From Zopfochytrium polystomum (lineage: Eukaryota; Chytridiomycota; Chytridiomycetes; Chytridiales; Chytridiaceae), in the NCBI GenBank assembly GCA_025765615.1, contig JAIVFJ010000500.1, positions 1 through 31,098 of the forward strand: DNA of 31,098 nucleotides. The letters are read 5' to 3'. The notes under the pieces were generated by a model. That model made no database searches. It was not told where the DNA came from and saw nothing but the letters and a program-made list of their open reading frames with translations. This document shows positions 9,445 to 20,541 of this stretch, piece by piece (within the stretch, counting starts at the first letter, position 1; each line of letters opens with the position of its first letter). Made by a program: the position numbers and the translations under genes.

Positions 9445-10831
9445 AGATAAGTACAGCTCAGAGCAAACAACTTGCTTTCAGCACAGAACAAGCCCTAGGA
9501 GTGAGTCGTCGAGAACTAAGAAGGAATGACACTCGGACGTGTCAAGGCCCGCGCTTTTCAACAACGTGTAAGACTTCATTCATACACGGCCAAAACGGCG
9601 GACCTCGCGAAGTAGTTGCGTGTTGCGTGGTGCAAGCGATGGCGCGGCGGCCTGCGTCTTGACTCCGGCTGAATTTGGCTTCTCCGGCGATCCCAAGCCA
9701 ACCACTTTCTACAGCCTTCACCTTTTGCGGCTGGTTTTCTTTGTTCCCGACTGTAGCCGCGTATTGAAGCAAGACGTTCTATCTGACAAAACGAGCTCCG
9801 AGCCTGTGTCCAAAAAAGGAGAAACCCAGGCCTCCAAGCCAAAACCGCTCACAGGTAGAGACAGTTGCGGAAGTCTTATCAATCGATTATGATGTAATAA
9901 GAGTCGCTGTTGTGGCTCCTGACGTGCAGCGAGTCGAGCCCATTACCATGGTAGAAGGGTTCTTGCGCAGGCGTGAAACGACGTGGGTGCGGACGAGTCG
10001 TGCGGGTTCGCCACACCGTGTTGCCAGAGGCTGCTGCCAACGAAGTGTTGCGAGAAAAGAGCCTCCTTCTCATCGCAAGCGGGAGTAACTAACGCCCGGG
10101 CGCGGCGCGCGACCAGCTAGGGGTATGCGCTCTCATGACAATCAAGGCGATGTAGGCAAATTCAAGCGGAGCAGTCATTGATAACATGCTTCCTCGGCCT
10201 CGCCGATCCTTACGAGTCTGACCTCGTCAGTCGAATCGCGTGGCGCGTGAAATGCGCTGGGATGTCGGAGAGACTTAACGAAAGTCGTTGATGCGCACCA
10301 ACGGGCCAAGCGGCGGGTGCAGGTGCGAAGAACGGCGTGTGCAGGAGTGAACATGTTTCACCTTTTACATATTACATAATACAACGTTCGTTTTTCCGCA
10401 GCGCGTGAAGCAGCATCGTCCTCCTGCCCAGCACATGACGCAGCGTCAGCGGACCGTGCGTGTCGTTATCACTGACCGTAAGTAACGGCTTCCCAGAAAA
10501 GGTTGTGAAGTTTTTTTCCGGGAAACCGAGCGTAGCCAGAGCTCGCTAAATATGTAAATCATTGACGATTTTAAGCGCATCAAAATGGAGCAAGCTGAGT
10601 GAACGCGCAGTGTGGGTTGCTTATGTAGCATAGCCGCATCAGTGCAGAGTAGAGGAGGGAAAAAAAGGACCAAGCAGAACAGGACTGCACTCGCCCACGC
10701 AAAGAGAATTCCACCCACCAAAAAGGAAAAAAAAAAGTGGTAGGGATTCCGTCTACTCACCCGTCCTCAGTTAAAAACACCACACCACCTCACCAGTAGA
10801 CTTAATTCCCCCCTCTCTTTTCTTTGGGCAT
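9445..10831. other. Intergenic, no gene seen
   Basis: Several short open stretches occur on both strands but none has a start, splice pattern or composition that convinces. It probably contains the 3' UTR of the FUSC gene (near 10831) and that of the small gene. Confidence 0.45.
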
Positions 10832-13800
10832 TCAAACAGCGCCGGTTGCGGACGACACGGCCGCCTCGTCGCGGTCGAAAAAGTGGACGGGGTCCTCGGA
10901 GCCGACAAGGAGTCGGACGGCGTCGCCGAGCTTGTCGATTTCCGCGGACACTTGCGTCGGTTGTTTGGGCACACGAGGGGGGGTTTGCAAGAGGGGTTGG
11001 GGGAGGGAGGGGTATGTGGTTTGGTTGTTCGGGATTTTTTTTTGAGATCGGTGAAATCGGACGGAGGAACTTACGGAACCGCATGGCCAAAGAGAACGAC
11101 AAGAACTGCATCCACTCTTCGCTCAGCAAGAGCTCCTCCATCCTCGGAGCCGGGAGGTCGGAGCCGTTGGTGCCCAGCGGTTTCCGCGACTCCTCGACGT
11201 CGTCCACCGGTTGGTCGTCTGCGGCCGCGCGGGAGGCGTCGAGGAGCTGCGCGGCAACGTGGCGGAAGCTGCGGAGGACGTTGTCGCGGAGGGGCTGGAC
11301 TGCGGGGAGCTGGGCGGGGAGGGGCTGCTTGTCGAGGATGGCGGAGGCGAAGACGAAGTAGAGGAGCCTGTTTTTGTTCGTTCGTTTGTTTGTTTTTTAT
11401 TTTTTTCATTTTTTTTTTTTGGCACGCGCGTTTTGTTCAGCTCGCCTCGCTGAAACCCCACCGCCCAGTACCTCAGCTCACCTCATAGTAGTGAACAGCT
11501 CTCTCCTCGCGGCGACCAGCTCCTCCGACGCGACCGCGTACTCCGCAAAGTCCCTGCCGAACCCTCTCCCGCGCAAGCTGGTCGCCGCGGACGCGAGCCA
11601 GTCAAGGATGCGCGCCATGCGGCCAACGATATCGGCGTACACTCCGGCGGGGAACTTTGACTCGAGGCGGATCTCGGCGGAGGAGAAGGTGATGAGGGGG
11701 GGCAGCGATTGGAGCTGGGCGTGGAGGGAGATGAGGGTGCGGCGGAGGGCGGCGGTGTTGGCCGGGGGCGGCGACGGCGGGGACGCGGTGGCGGCGGCGG
11801 CGGCGGGCTTGTTGGGTGAGGTGCCGAGAGCGACGTCGAGGATGAGGGTGTGCAGGCGAGAGAGGCCGTGGAGGGTTCGGGCCACGCTGGTGCGGAGGTT
11901 TTGGCGGGCGAGGTTGGGGTAGAGGAGGCTATGCGGATGCAGTTGAGGGATTTGCTAACGGGCAAAGAGAAGCAATGGACGCATAACAATCCGACTTACA
12001 GCTGCACAAACATTGCAAACGTCAGCACGACCGTGATGACTGCCGATGATTTTGACAGCCGCACCGAAGGCTCATCGTAAAGCGGGTTCAGGCGGTTTGC
12101 GAAAGCACTAATGATTACCTTATTGTTTCAAAGGCAGGAAAAGTCAATTTTTCCTCTTAATATTCTGCATTGAAAGCAAAAACCAAATGTAAGCTCACCC
12201 CCGAGTACGACAGCAGCGCCAACAGCCCCAGGGGGCCGAGGCGGGTATTTGTATAGATCTGCTCCATGGGCAGGGTGAACAACAGGGTCATGAACGCGAG
12301 GCCGAGCCTGGGAGCCCACGGATGGCCAGCGGCGCATCCCCAGCCGCCGCACGCGCCGGTCGCGTTGGGACCCGTACCCCACGCGGTCAGGGCGACGTAC
12401 GCCCAGACTTGGCCGAGCAGCGATCCGACAAGGTTCACAAAGAGGGCGATGTTGGTTTGGCCGACCCAGGGTGTCATGGCGATGAGGAGCGTGATGACGT
12501 TGCTGGAGAGGTACCATGTGCGGAAAACGTATCTGTGAAGCAGGCGAGGCCCGTTTAGTTGGAGGGGAGATATTTCGAACTACGATTGCAGGTGGAAAGG
12601 GGGAGGGGAAAGGGGACGTAAAAGACAGGCTGCTTACGGCTGGTTCAGAGCAACAAGCAGGTAAACTTCCACGGCAATAGCGCACTTCAGACCAAAGATG
12701 GACTGCTTCGACAGAAAGAGCGCCGACAGCTGTTTGAGCACGCTACGGACCGAGGTTGCCTTTCCCTTTGGAGTTGCAGCAGCACCTTCAGCGGTCTTTG
12801 CAGAGAACAACGGCGCCAAGAACGACGGCACAAAGTGTCCCACGTAGATGCGCAGGCCGTGCGAGCGGGCTGGATCGGTCGCGAGGTTGTGCAGTTGCTC
12901 AAGCTCCGACGATAACTGCAGAGACAGAAAGCATTCAGCGTCAGACTAGCACACTCGTTTCCCCTCTCCTTCATTCGAAGAAAAAATGGCGCCCCGACTC
13001 ATTCTCCCGCCTCACCTCGTGCAGAGCACACGTGAAAAAGTTGACTTGCGAAATCGCCTCGAAAGTGCCGGTCTGCCGCTCGACCTGGTCCTCTGCCCTT
13101 ATCCCAGCCCCCTCCGGCCCGCTTCCACCCATGAGAGCGCTGCTCTTCATGGCGTCGCGCTGAATCGCAACCAGCTCGGCAACGTCCTCCTTGATCCTCG
13201 CGACAATATCACGGCCGACGGCCGTGGGTGCCTCGGGGTCGTCGCGGGCGGCGTTCAGGTCGGCCTCGACGACACGCTTTCCGGCGATCTCGTACTTGCA
13301 TGTCGCCATCATTTTGCAGCACTCTGCCTCGACGCGGCGGACGGCCGCACCAAAGTTCTTCGAGAGCGGCAGCGGGTCGACGGCGTCGCGGGCGGCGGCG
13401 AGAGCGAAGCCGGGGTCGTTGAAGGCGGTGTCGAGGGCGAAGAGCTGCGCGGCGACGGCGGCGACGTGGTCGACCATCTCCTCGCGGTCGTTGTGGGAGA
13501 AGCGGGAGTAGACGATTTCCGAGCGGGTTTCCGCGAGGAGCCGTGTGAGGGTGGCGAGGTGGGTTTTTGCGGCGGCGACGGCGGCGGTGCGGGCGGCGGC
13601 GGTGTCGGGGTCCGAGAAGTGGCCGGATCGCGGGGAGTAGCCGACGGCGAACGGGCCGGTGGTCAGGACGAGGAGGTCGGAGAGCGCGGAGAGCGTCGCG
13701 CCGACTTGCTTGCGGAAAGCCGGGTCGGCAAACTCTGGGAAGACGAGGACGTTGACGGCGAGCGAGATGGCAATGCCGACCAGGAAGGCGTAAATGACGT

Positions 13801-14790
13801 TCAGCAGGTAATTGCTGTCAAAGGCTTGGCCGTTTGCTAATGTGCATGTGTGTGTAGGGGGGTGAGAGTTTGAAGGCGCGGAAGCGCGGAAAACCCGAAG
13901 TCAACTCAACTTGTATTGGCGCCGCTCAAACCGGCAGCAGACACGCACGCGAGGAACGAAACCAGCGGACCGACGATGCCGATGGCAAAGTTGCGGTCGG
14001 ACTGACCGCGAAGGAACGAAAAGATGTAGGTGGAGACGAAGAGGAGGATGCACATGCCAGTGTACGATGTGCCGGCAATGACGTTGATCAACGCGAAAGA
14101 CATGGATCCGAAGCAAAGCGCAATTAGGGCTCTTATGACCATGTCCAGGAAGCTCCCGACTGTTTTGCCGCTGGGTGCGAGGAGGGAGGGAGGGAGGGAG
14201 GGAGGGAGGGACGATTGGCAGGTTAAGACGAACAAAATAATACAAAAAAGGAAAAGAAAAGGAAAAAATAAAAAAATTAAAAAAAATTAAAAACCGCACC
14301 ACTCACGGGGCAATGACAACCACAGCAATAATGATGTAAGTCAAGACTCGCGGTTGCAAAAGGCTGTAGGTGTCGTCCCAAAAGGCCCATGCAAACGCGA
14401 GCAGGTACTGGCGAAACAACGAACACGAACGAACGAGCGAACGAATGTGAATCAACGATCAACGAGCGCCAATCGCAAGAACGCGCCCGCTTACCGCCAG
14501 GGTCCCTATTTTTTTTTTTTTTTTTTTTTTTTTGGTTGGTTGGTTGGTTGGTTGTTTTTCGATAATGAGGAATCATCAGCAGAGTCAGCAAGAAAGATGG
14601 GCCTTCCATCCCCAGACGAGTAGTTTTAACCTTTCAAGACGTTGAGAAACGGCCTGGACGTCAGGAAGGCGGGCTTTGGAGGTTGGGGCTTAGCGTTGGA
14701 GGTGGCGGTGTGCTCGGCGGGTTCGTGGCCGCCGCCGCCGTTTTCGGCATCGCTCGGAGGCGCGGCTTTTTTGAGGCGCGGAGCCGCCAT
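10832..14790 (-). CDS. FUSC / aromatic-acid-exporter-like multi-pass membrane protein, 11 exons
   Basis: Eleven exons on the minus strand, in order: 14790-14631, 14505-14495, 14407-14307, 14170-13911, 13837-13016, 12915-12638, 12532-12199, 12118-12000, 11928-11482, 11367-11075, 10950-10832. Together they give about 980 residues, the size of fungal proteins with the ER-transporter 6TM and ArAE/DUF2421 domains. The N-terminal membrane half includes 'YLLAFAWAFWDD', 'TYIIIAVVIAP' and 'GTSYTGMCILLFVSTYIFSF', then 'VNVLVFPEF'. A cytosolic alpha-helical stretch with Lys/Glu follows, then a second membrane half ('FGLKCAIAVEVYLLVALNQP', 'WVGQTNIALFVNLVGS'). A C-terminal helical domain carries 'LLYPNLARQNL' and 'RLLYFVFASAIL'. 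Exon 2 is only 11 nt and is required for phase. One break occurs: AAA at 13800-13802 has one base too many to join 'NYLLN' to 'VIYAFLVG'. The substrate is unknown; bacterial relatives export aromatic acids and plant ALMTs move malate. Confidence 0.82.
14511..14554. repeat. Poly-T run and GGTT repeat inside FUSC intron 1
   Basis: A T run of over 20 bases is followed by five copies of GGTT. On the coding (minus) strand this is an A-rich stretch just before the acceptor of the 11-nt exon, so that splice site lacks a normal pyrimidine tract. Confidence 0.85.
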
Positions 14791-15058
14791 TCTGCGTCGT
14801 TTTTTGATATGGCGCTGTGGGACAGGGGGAAGGCTCCTTGCTCGCCGGCGGTAGCGCGGGGGACGGATCAGACGAGATGGGCTGCGTGCTGTGTGTGCTT
14901 GTTAAAGGGGGGGAGCGGGGGGAGGGAGGGACGGAGGGAGGGAGGGGAGGGAGTGAGAAGGATACAAGAAGATGGGGTGTACTTTTTTCCGTTGCGGTGA
15001 GACCCAGACACACAGACAGACAGAAAGACAGACAGACGGACAATCAGGAAGACAGAGG

Positions 15059-15090
<32 letters not shown>

Positions 15091-15379
15091 GGAACATCCA
15101 CCTTTCATTACAAATATGGTGCAACCAGCTGTGCGACACCAACGAGAATGAATGACAATTTTGTTGGCTGCTCTCTTGCTCACTGTGTTGAAAATATTCT
15201 TTTGAAGCAGACCGTTCGTTGCATATTAATCTGTGCCCAAAGATCCCTCAAGGTGCCTCAGTGAGAAGCCAGGAGTTTGCTCCCTCACTCCTTACCACGT
15301 GTTTGACAGTTCTCCTATGAGCATTTCGAACCAACCATTGACCATAAAGTGAGGAGGATCCCATCCAAGAAGAGATTTA
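14791..15379. other. Intergenic, purine-rich and microsatellite tracts
   Basis: Promoter side of the FUSC gene. It holds a GGGA-rich stretch (about 14906-14955) and the GACA repeat at 15003-15092. No gene recognised. Confidence 0.45.
15003..15092. repeat. GACA microsatellite
   Basis: Imperfect GACA/GACG tetranucleotide repeat, cleanest at about 15060-15090. It reads as Cys/Val/Ser/Leu low complexity on the minus strand, which is not a real protein. Confidence 0.9.
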
Positions 15380-16093
15380 TTGTATTTGGATTTCATCATG
15401 AATTGGCTTGACCAAGCTTACAGTTTACCAACCAGACACTAATGAAATTCGTTTTACCACTATACCCCAGGGTTTCATTAAGCAATTAGGAATGTAAACA
15501 TCCTCTGGCTGAGACTTCAGAGGATGCGACGAGAGCTAGGGATGCCTCATTGATCAAGTATTATATCTTCTTTCCATTCCTGAGGTTATAAATGATTATG
15601 CAATTACCTCATTTTCATGTTAACAACAGAGAGACAGATGACTCGCCCACTGCAGAAGGTGGTGATAATGACGATTATGACGATGGGGTCACAAGTGGAT
15701 GCAATCATGCTGAAAAGTGTTGTGATGGTGATGTTCTATGGGCCGTCAAGGAATCATGAGTGCAATCTTACTGGTTCGTCTTAACCGCTTTCTATTTTTG
15801 TGTTGTTTAATATTCAATTGTACTGCTCTTCTTTTACGCCTCAGGCACCTCTCTTTCCAGTTTTTCTTCCTTTGTTCATTCCAATTCCCCCTCCATGTCC
15901 CTTCTGGTTTCGAGTTTTCTTTCTTCAACTGGTAACCAAAGCTTTGCAGGAATTTAAATTTGCTTTTTCTAGTACTCCATTGTATTTGGAGATTCAACAT
16001 TCCAACGTCATTCTGGAAGCGGATTGTTGGACTATATGGGAAGCGGGCTTCGTTGACGTTGATGTGCAGCCCAATTCAGAAAGAAGGGAGTGA
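15380..16093 (+). mobile_element. Probable Ty3/gypsy pol remnant
   Basis: Two plus-strand fragments look like parts of a Ty3/gypsy polyprotein. At about 15414-15495 'EIRFTTIPQGFI' resembles the reverse-transcriptase strip whose usual form is 'FxxLPxGxxN'. At about 15936-16040 'LQEFKFAFSSTP' followed by 'VILEADCW' resembles the start of the RNase H region ('F..LK.AF..P' then 'ETDAS'). The gap of roughly 480 bases matches the usual distance between these motifs. Stops and frame changes lie between them, the catalytic 'YxDD' box is not found, and no LTRs are seen, so this is a dead fragment. The call rests on two short motifs plus spacing. Confidence 0.4.
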
Positions 16094-16248
16094 ACATGAG
16101 GGCGGAAAGGGATTGACAGCGACACAGTGAGGTGGGAAAATTTTGACCGCCCGACAGTCCGTCGCGAGCTCAAAACCTAACGAAAACGGAAAACCAGACG
16201 ATAAAAACGCGGAAAATGCGCTCTCTGTTGAAACGTGCCGTGCGTTCC

Positions 16249-16790
16249 AAGCTTTCCACAGTGATTCCTAACCCGCGCCAGGCCTCGTGATATTTTTCTT
16301 TCTTACCTCAGTATTGCTTTGTGTGGCTGAGAAGGAAAAAAAAGCCGCTCGATCCGTCAGTCGGAGGAGGAACGCGGGCGGATTCCCGAATTTTTTCACA
16401 CAAAAAAATCAATAAGAAGCGTATCCAACAGTTGGTATAAAGCATTTTTATATAACTCGTAACTGCCGTCCCCACCTCATTGCCGTCCTTGAGAAATAAG
16501 AAAAGCTTTCCACAGTGATTAATAACCCGCGATAGGCCTCGTCATCTTTTCATACTTACTTCTGTATTGCTTTGTGCGGCTGAAAAGGAAAAAAAATATG
16601 CTCGATCCGCCAGTCGGAGAGGAACTGTGGGAAAATAAGAAAAAAAAAGGTCAGGCGGATTCCCGAATTTTTTGAAGCGCCTATTGCTGAGAATAAATCA
16701 ATAAGAAACGATCCCCTCAGTTGGTATAAAGCATGTTTATATTACTCGTAACTGCCGATCCCACCTCATTGCCATCCGTGAGAAATACGA
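16249..16790 (+). repeat. Tandem duplication of a promoter-like block (two units)
   Basis: Unit 1 (16249-16500) and unit 2 (16503-16790) are directly repeated and about 80-85% identical. Shared landmarks in order are 'aagctttccacagtgatt', 'tgctttgtg', 'gctcgatcc', 'gcggattcccgaatttttt', 'ttggtataaagcat', 'actcgtaactgccg' and 'ccacctcattgcc'. Unit 2 carries about 35 extra bases around 16625-16695. Unit 2 ends 17 bases before the GH3 start codon, so the repeated unit includes the core promoter and 5' leader. Confidence 0.85.
16723..16732 (+). promoter_or_regulatory. TATA-like element of the GH3 gene (duplicated at 16434)
   Basis: 'ggtataaagc' lies 84 bases upstream of the GH3 ATG, and the same ten bases occur at 16434-16443 in the first unit. 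Position and sequence fit a fungal TATA box; which copy is used cannot be told. Confidence 0.5.
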
Positions 16791-16806
16791 AACAATCCCC
16801 TCACCA

Positions 16807-19348
16807 ATGCACTTCACACAAATCACCCTCCTCGCCTCATGGCTCCTCTCCACGTGCATCGCGGCGCTCCCCGACGTCACCGCGTCCGCCTCCGCGCTCG
16901 CGCGGCGCACGACTGACCCGTGGGCGGCGGCCAAGTCGCAGGCGGCGGCGGTGGTTGCGCAGTTGACGACCGAGGAGAAGGTGCGGATCATGTCCGGCGT
17001 CGGCCCGGGCTTCAACCTGTGTGTGGGGATGACGTTCGCCGTCGAGCGGGTCGGCGTGCGCAGCTTTTGCCTGCAGGACGGCACCACCGGCGTGCGCCTC
17101 GCCGACGGCGCCAGCGCGTTCGCGGCGCCGGTGAACCTCGCGGCGACGTTTGACAAGCAGCTGATGAAGCAGCAGGGAGACCTTATTGGCTCCGAGTTTG
17201 AGGAAAAGGGCGTGGATGTCGCGTTGATGCCGGTATGTGACTCTGTCGGTAGCTTCTTCTGAATGACCACGCTCAAACGAGATCTTCTGTCTTTAACTAC
17301 TCTTTCCTGTCAGGTTGCAAGTACGTTGCTTTCGCAATCCTCGTCGAGACCCCCAATTCCCCTTCCCCCTAGCCCTCACACCACCCAACGCTAACCTGTC
17401 TCTTTTAACCGTCCTTCCCCAAGACTTGGCGCGCGATCCCCTCGCTGGTCGCAACTGGGAAGGCCAAGGCGCCGACCCGTACCTGACAGCGATTAGCGCG
17501 GGGTACCAAATCCGCGGAGTACAGAGCCAAGGCGTTGTCGCGACGGTCAAAGTACCTCGTAGCGAACGAGCAAGAGTCGTGGCGGCACCACACGGACAGC
17601 GAGGTCGACGACCGCACGCTCCGCGAGATGTACCTGCGGCCGTTCCAGTACGCGGTGCAGAAGGAGAACGTCGGCGCCATCATGCACTCGTACAACTTGC
17701 TCAACGGCACGCACACGGGGCAGAACGCGCGGCTGCTGACCGACATTGTCAAGGGCGAGTGGGGGTTCAACGGTGGGTGACTTGATCATCCGCTTTCGAC
17801 CTCTGGACCAACCCCCCTTAACTCGAAACAGGCTTCATCATGTCCGACTTCTGGGCGCTGACGAACCAGACGCAGGCGGCGCTCGCCGGCCTCGACATGC
17901 TGATGCCCGGCGCGCCGTGGGACTTTGTTTGCGCGGGCGTCGGCGCGTTCGAGTACACCGTGTTCGGGCACGCCGGCGCCGAGAGCTTTGAGACGGACAT
18001 CTGCTGGGGCAGCAACCTCGTCACGGACGTGGAGGCCGGGCGGGTGCCCGAGTCGCGGCTGACGGACGCCGTGACGCGCATCCTGTCGGCGGCGTACTAC
18101 GTCGGCCTGCCGCCCGGTGCGACCCGCGCCGTCAGCCTCACGGACGCAAAAGCCAACGTGCAGGGGTCCCACCGGGACCACATCCGCGCCACTGGGTCGG
18201 CGTCGGCCGTGCTCGTCAAGAACTCGCGCGGCGTGCTGCCGCTGACGTCCGGCGCGCGGTCGGTGGCGGTGATCGGGTCCGGCGGCGCGCACGGCGCGGC
18301 GTACGCGGCGGGCGGCGTCGAGCCCGAAGGCGGGAACCTTGCACAGGGCGGCGGGTCCGGGCAAACGCGGTTCCCGTACCTCGTGACGCCGCTTGCCGCT
18401 CTCACCTCGAGGGCGGCGTCAGCCGGGTTCGCGGTGAAGCACTCGCTGAACGACAGCGACCTCGCGACGGCGGCGGCGGTGGCCGCCCTCTGCGACGTGG
18501 CGGTGGTGTTTGCGCGGTCGTTCTCATCCGAGTCCGGCGACCGCGGGACGTTTGCGCTCGACGCGGCCGGCGACGCGCTGATCGGGGCGGTGGCCGCGGT
18601 GAACCGGAACACGGTCGTGGTGCTCAACGTCCCCGGGCCCGTCGACATGTCCGCGTGGATCGACAACGACAACGTGACGGCGGTGATCGTCGCGATGCAC
18701 CCGGGGCAGGAGTCCGGCAACGCGCTGGTGGACGTGCTGTACGGCGACTACAACCCGTCGGGCCGGCTGCCGTTCACGATCGCGCGCAGCGCCGACGACT
18801 ACATCGTCAAGACGGTGAGGACGTACACGTTCCCGAACGCCACGACGGTCGAGTGGGGCGCGTACCGCGAGGTGCTGTTCAGGCAGCTGCCTGAGTCGGA
18901 GCTGCCCAAGGTGCAATACGGCGAGGGTCTGTTTTTTGACTACCGACATTTCGACAAGGCTGGCATCAAGCCGCTGTACCCGTTCGGGCACGGTCTGTCG
19001 TACACCACGTTCGCTTACTCCAACCTCAAGGTCACGGCCGCCTCGCGCCACGGCGTCGACGTGTCGGTCGACGTCAGCAACACCGGCGCGCTTCCGGGCA
19101 ACGAGGTCGCCCAGCTGTACCTCGGCTACCCGGCCTCGACGAACTCGCCCGTCAAGCAGGTCAAGGACTTTAACAAGGTGAACATCAAGGCCGGCCGGAC
19201 TGCCACCGTCAGCCTTCACGTCGACAGCTTCTTCCTGCCCATCTGGGACGCTGTTCAGCAAGCATGGGTTGTGCCGACTGGTACGTACACGGTCTCCATC
19301 GGCGCGTCCAGCGGCGACATTCGCGCCAAGGCCCAGTTCACCATCTAA
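16807..19348 (+). CDS. Secreted GH3 beta-glucosidase-like glycoside hydrolase, one frameshift
   Basis: GH3 enzymes hydrolyse terminal beta-linked glucose or related sugars. Exons are 16807-17232, 17314-17320 (7 nt), 17424-17772 and 17832-19348, giving about 765 residues, normal for the family. A signal peptide opens the protein (hydrophobic residues about 5-19). In the N-terminal barrel domain 'ARDPLAGRNWEG' is typical, and the nucleophile should be Asp266 in 'FIMSDFWA'. The second domain has 'SSESGDRGTF' with a candidate acid/base Glu. The C-terminal FnIII-like domain starts near 'PLYPFGHGLSYTTF'. One base too many at 17549-17551 (AAA) breaks the frame between 'GVVATVK' and 'YLVANEQE'. Two unusual residues are seen: the position normally His after Lys187 is Tyr, and the Trp normally following the nucleophile Asp is Phe. 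The substrate is therefore uncertain. Without the 7-nt exon the reading frame would not join. Confidence 0.85.
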
Positions 19349-19473
19349 AGGAAGGGAGTGACTTGACTTGGTTCTGAGACCGCGCCGAATGTTTGATTTG
19401 CAATTACGGCTTACTGTCAGCTTCGCGACAAAATGTATGTACTGTAGAATACTTGCTTGATTCCTTGTCCCTC

Positions 19474-19615
19474 TTGGTTGCTCCTCGAAATGAAACAGAA
19501 AATGTGCTCCTTCCTCTCCCTCTCAGTTGATCTCTGCTTGGTTGCTTTTTGAAATGAAACAGAAAAAAAAGACTTATGATGCGTTCCTCGCCTCTCAGTC
19601 TCAGTTGATCTCTGC
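19474..19615. repeat. Short tandem direct repeat in GH3 3' flank
   Basis: Copy A (19474-19537) and copy B (19538-19615) share 'ttggttgct', 'gaaatgaaacagaaaa' and 'cagttgatctctgc'. Copy B has about 14 extra bases, partly from a longer A run. Transcription may end here, but no clear AATAAA is seen. Confidence 0.7.
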
Positions 19616-19720
19616 GCTGTTTGACGCCTCTTCATTATTAACATTGCTGTGACTAAGGCTGCGCACCGCCAACGAGGTTGGCGAACAAGCCGGATGGGAG
19701 CTCCGCGAGGGAAGTTGATG

Positions 19721-19763
19721 TCCGCATTTGCGGATGCGGATACCCGATTTTGATGTATCCGCA
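19721..19763. other. Cluster of two perfect short hairpins
   Basis: 'tccgca' and 'tgcgga' pair around a two-base loop at 19721-19734. 'tgcggatac' (19735-19743) pairs with 'gtatccgca' (19755-19763) around an 11-base loop. The stems share the same core. Confidence 0.6.
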
Positions 19764-20541
19764 CAATGATATTGCGGGGGATGCGGTTGTTCTCCGCGTT
19801 CTCCGCGACCGCGGTGGGCCATCTTGGGGTAACCACACAGGCGGTTGTGAAGCAGTTTCTTGTAAAAGTCCGCTCCGAGTCCGCGGTGCGCAGCCTCAGC
19901 TGTGACCGCTATCTTTCTGCTTGCCCCACTCTTTTCCGCTGTGTACCGGGTGAATCTTGCTGAGGTTATCCAAAATGGTAAAGTTGACAGGGAGAATGGT
20001 TAAATGGGCACCTTCTCCCTCAGGAAGCTTTGCAAATCTCCAAGGTGAGCAAAATTAGACAGGGCAACCCCACAGGCGGATCGCAAGAAAAAAGGAGAAT
20101 AAAAAACCATGTGACTAAGAGTCGACTTCCCCTCCATCCAACCCTCATCATTTAAGCCCTTCAAGTCATGGAGGTCTGCCGATTCAAACTCCGACCTCGT
20201 CATCACCGCCTGAAGTTCCCAAGGTTCGCCGCGCACACCCTCTTCTGAAGGCAAGCGCAAACAGAGAGCTGTGATTGTCCATTGCCGCGCAAGAAGCATA
20301 TCTCACCTTCGGCCCATCCCACCAGATGTCATTGAACGAGCGATCATTGGAGGAGGTCATTTTGTAAAACGAAGAATCGCGTCCGAAGCCGCTTCGAATT
20401 TATTAACCCACTAAGGTTTTGAAAGTCAAATGAACGGTCTTCCCCTCAAGGGTTGCGAACAGATACAAGGATAATAATACCAAGCGACAAAAAACACCCG
20501 CCTTTTTTACACGACAAGGCCACAGCCAACATCACTAGCCA

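Larger units (their letters stand above)
19349..20541. other. Intergenic with small repeats and hairpins
   Basis: 3' flank of the GH3 gene and of membrane-protein copy 1. Apart from the direct repeat (19474-19615) and the hairpin cluster (19721-19763), no gene is recognised. Confidence 0.45.

Noticed and set aside
14690..15183. Cys/Val/Ser/Leu-rich minus-strand frames
   Set aside because: They translate the GACA microsatellite and purine-rich tract upstream of the FUSC start.
17540..17560. Programmed +1 frameshifting in the GH3 gene
   Set aside because: The site shows no known slippery heptamer or stop-codon pause, and the same kind of one-base surplus recurs in unrelated genes here in homopolymers. 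Base error or simple mutation is simpler.
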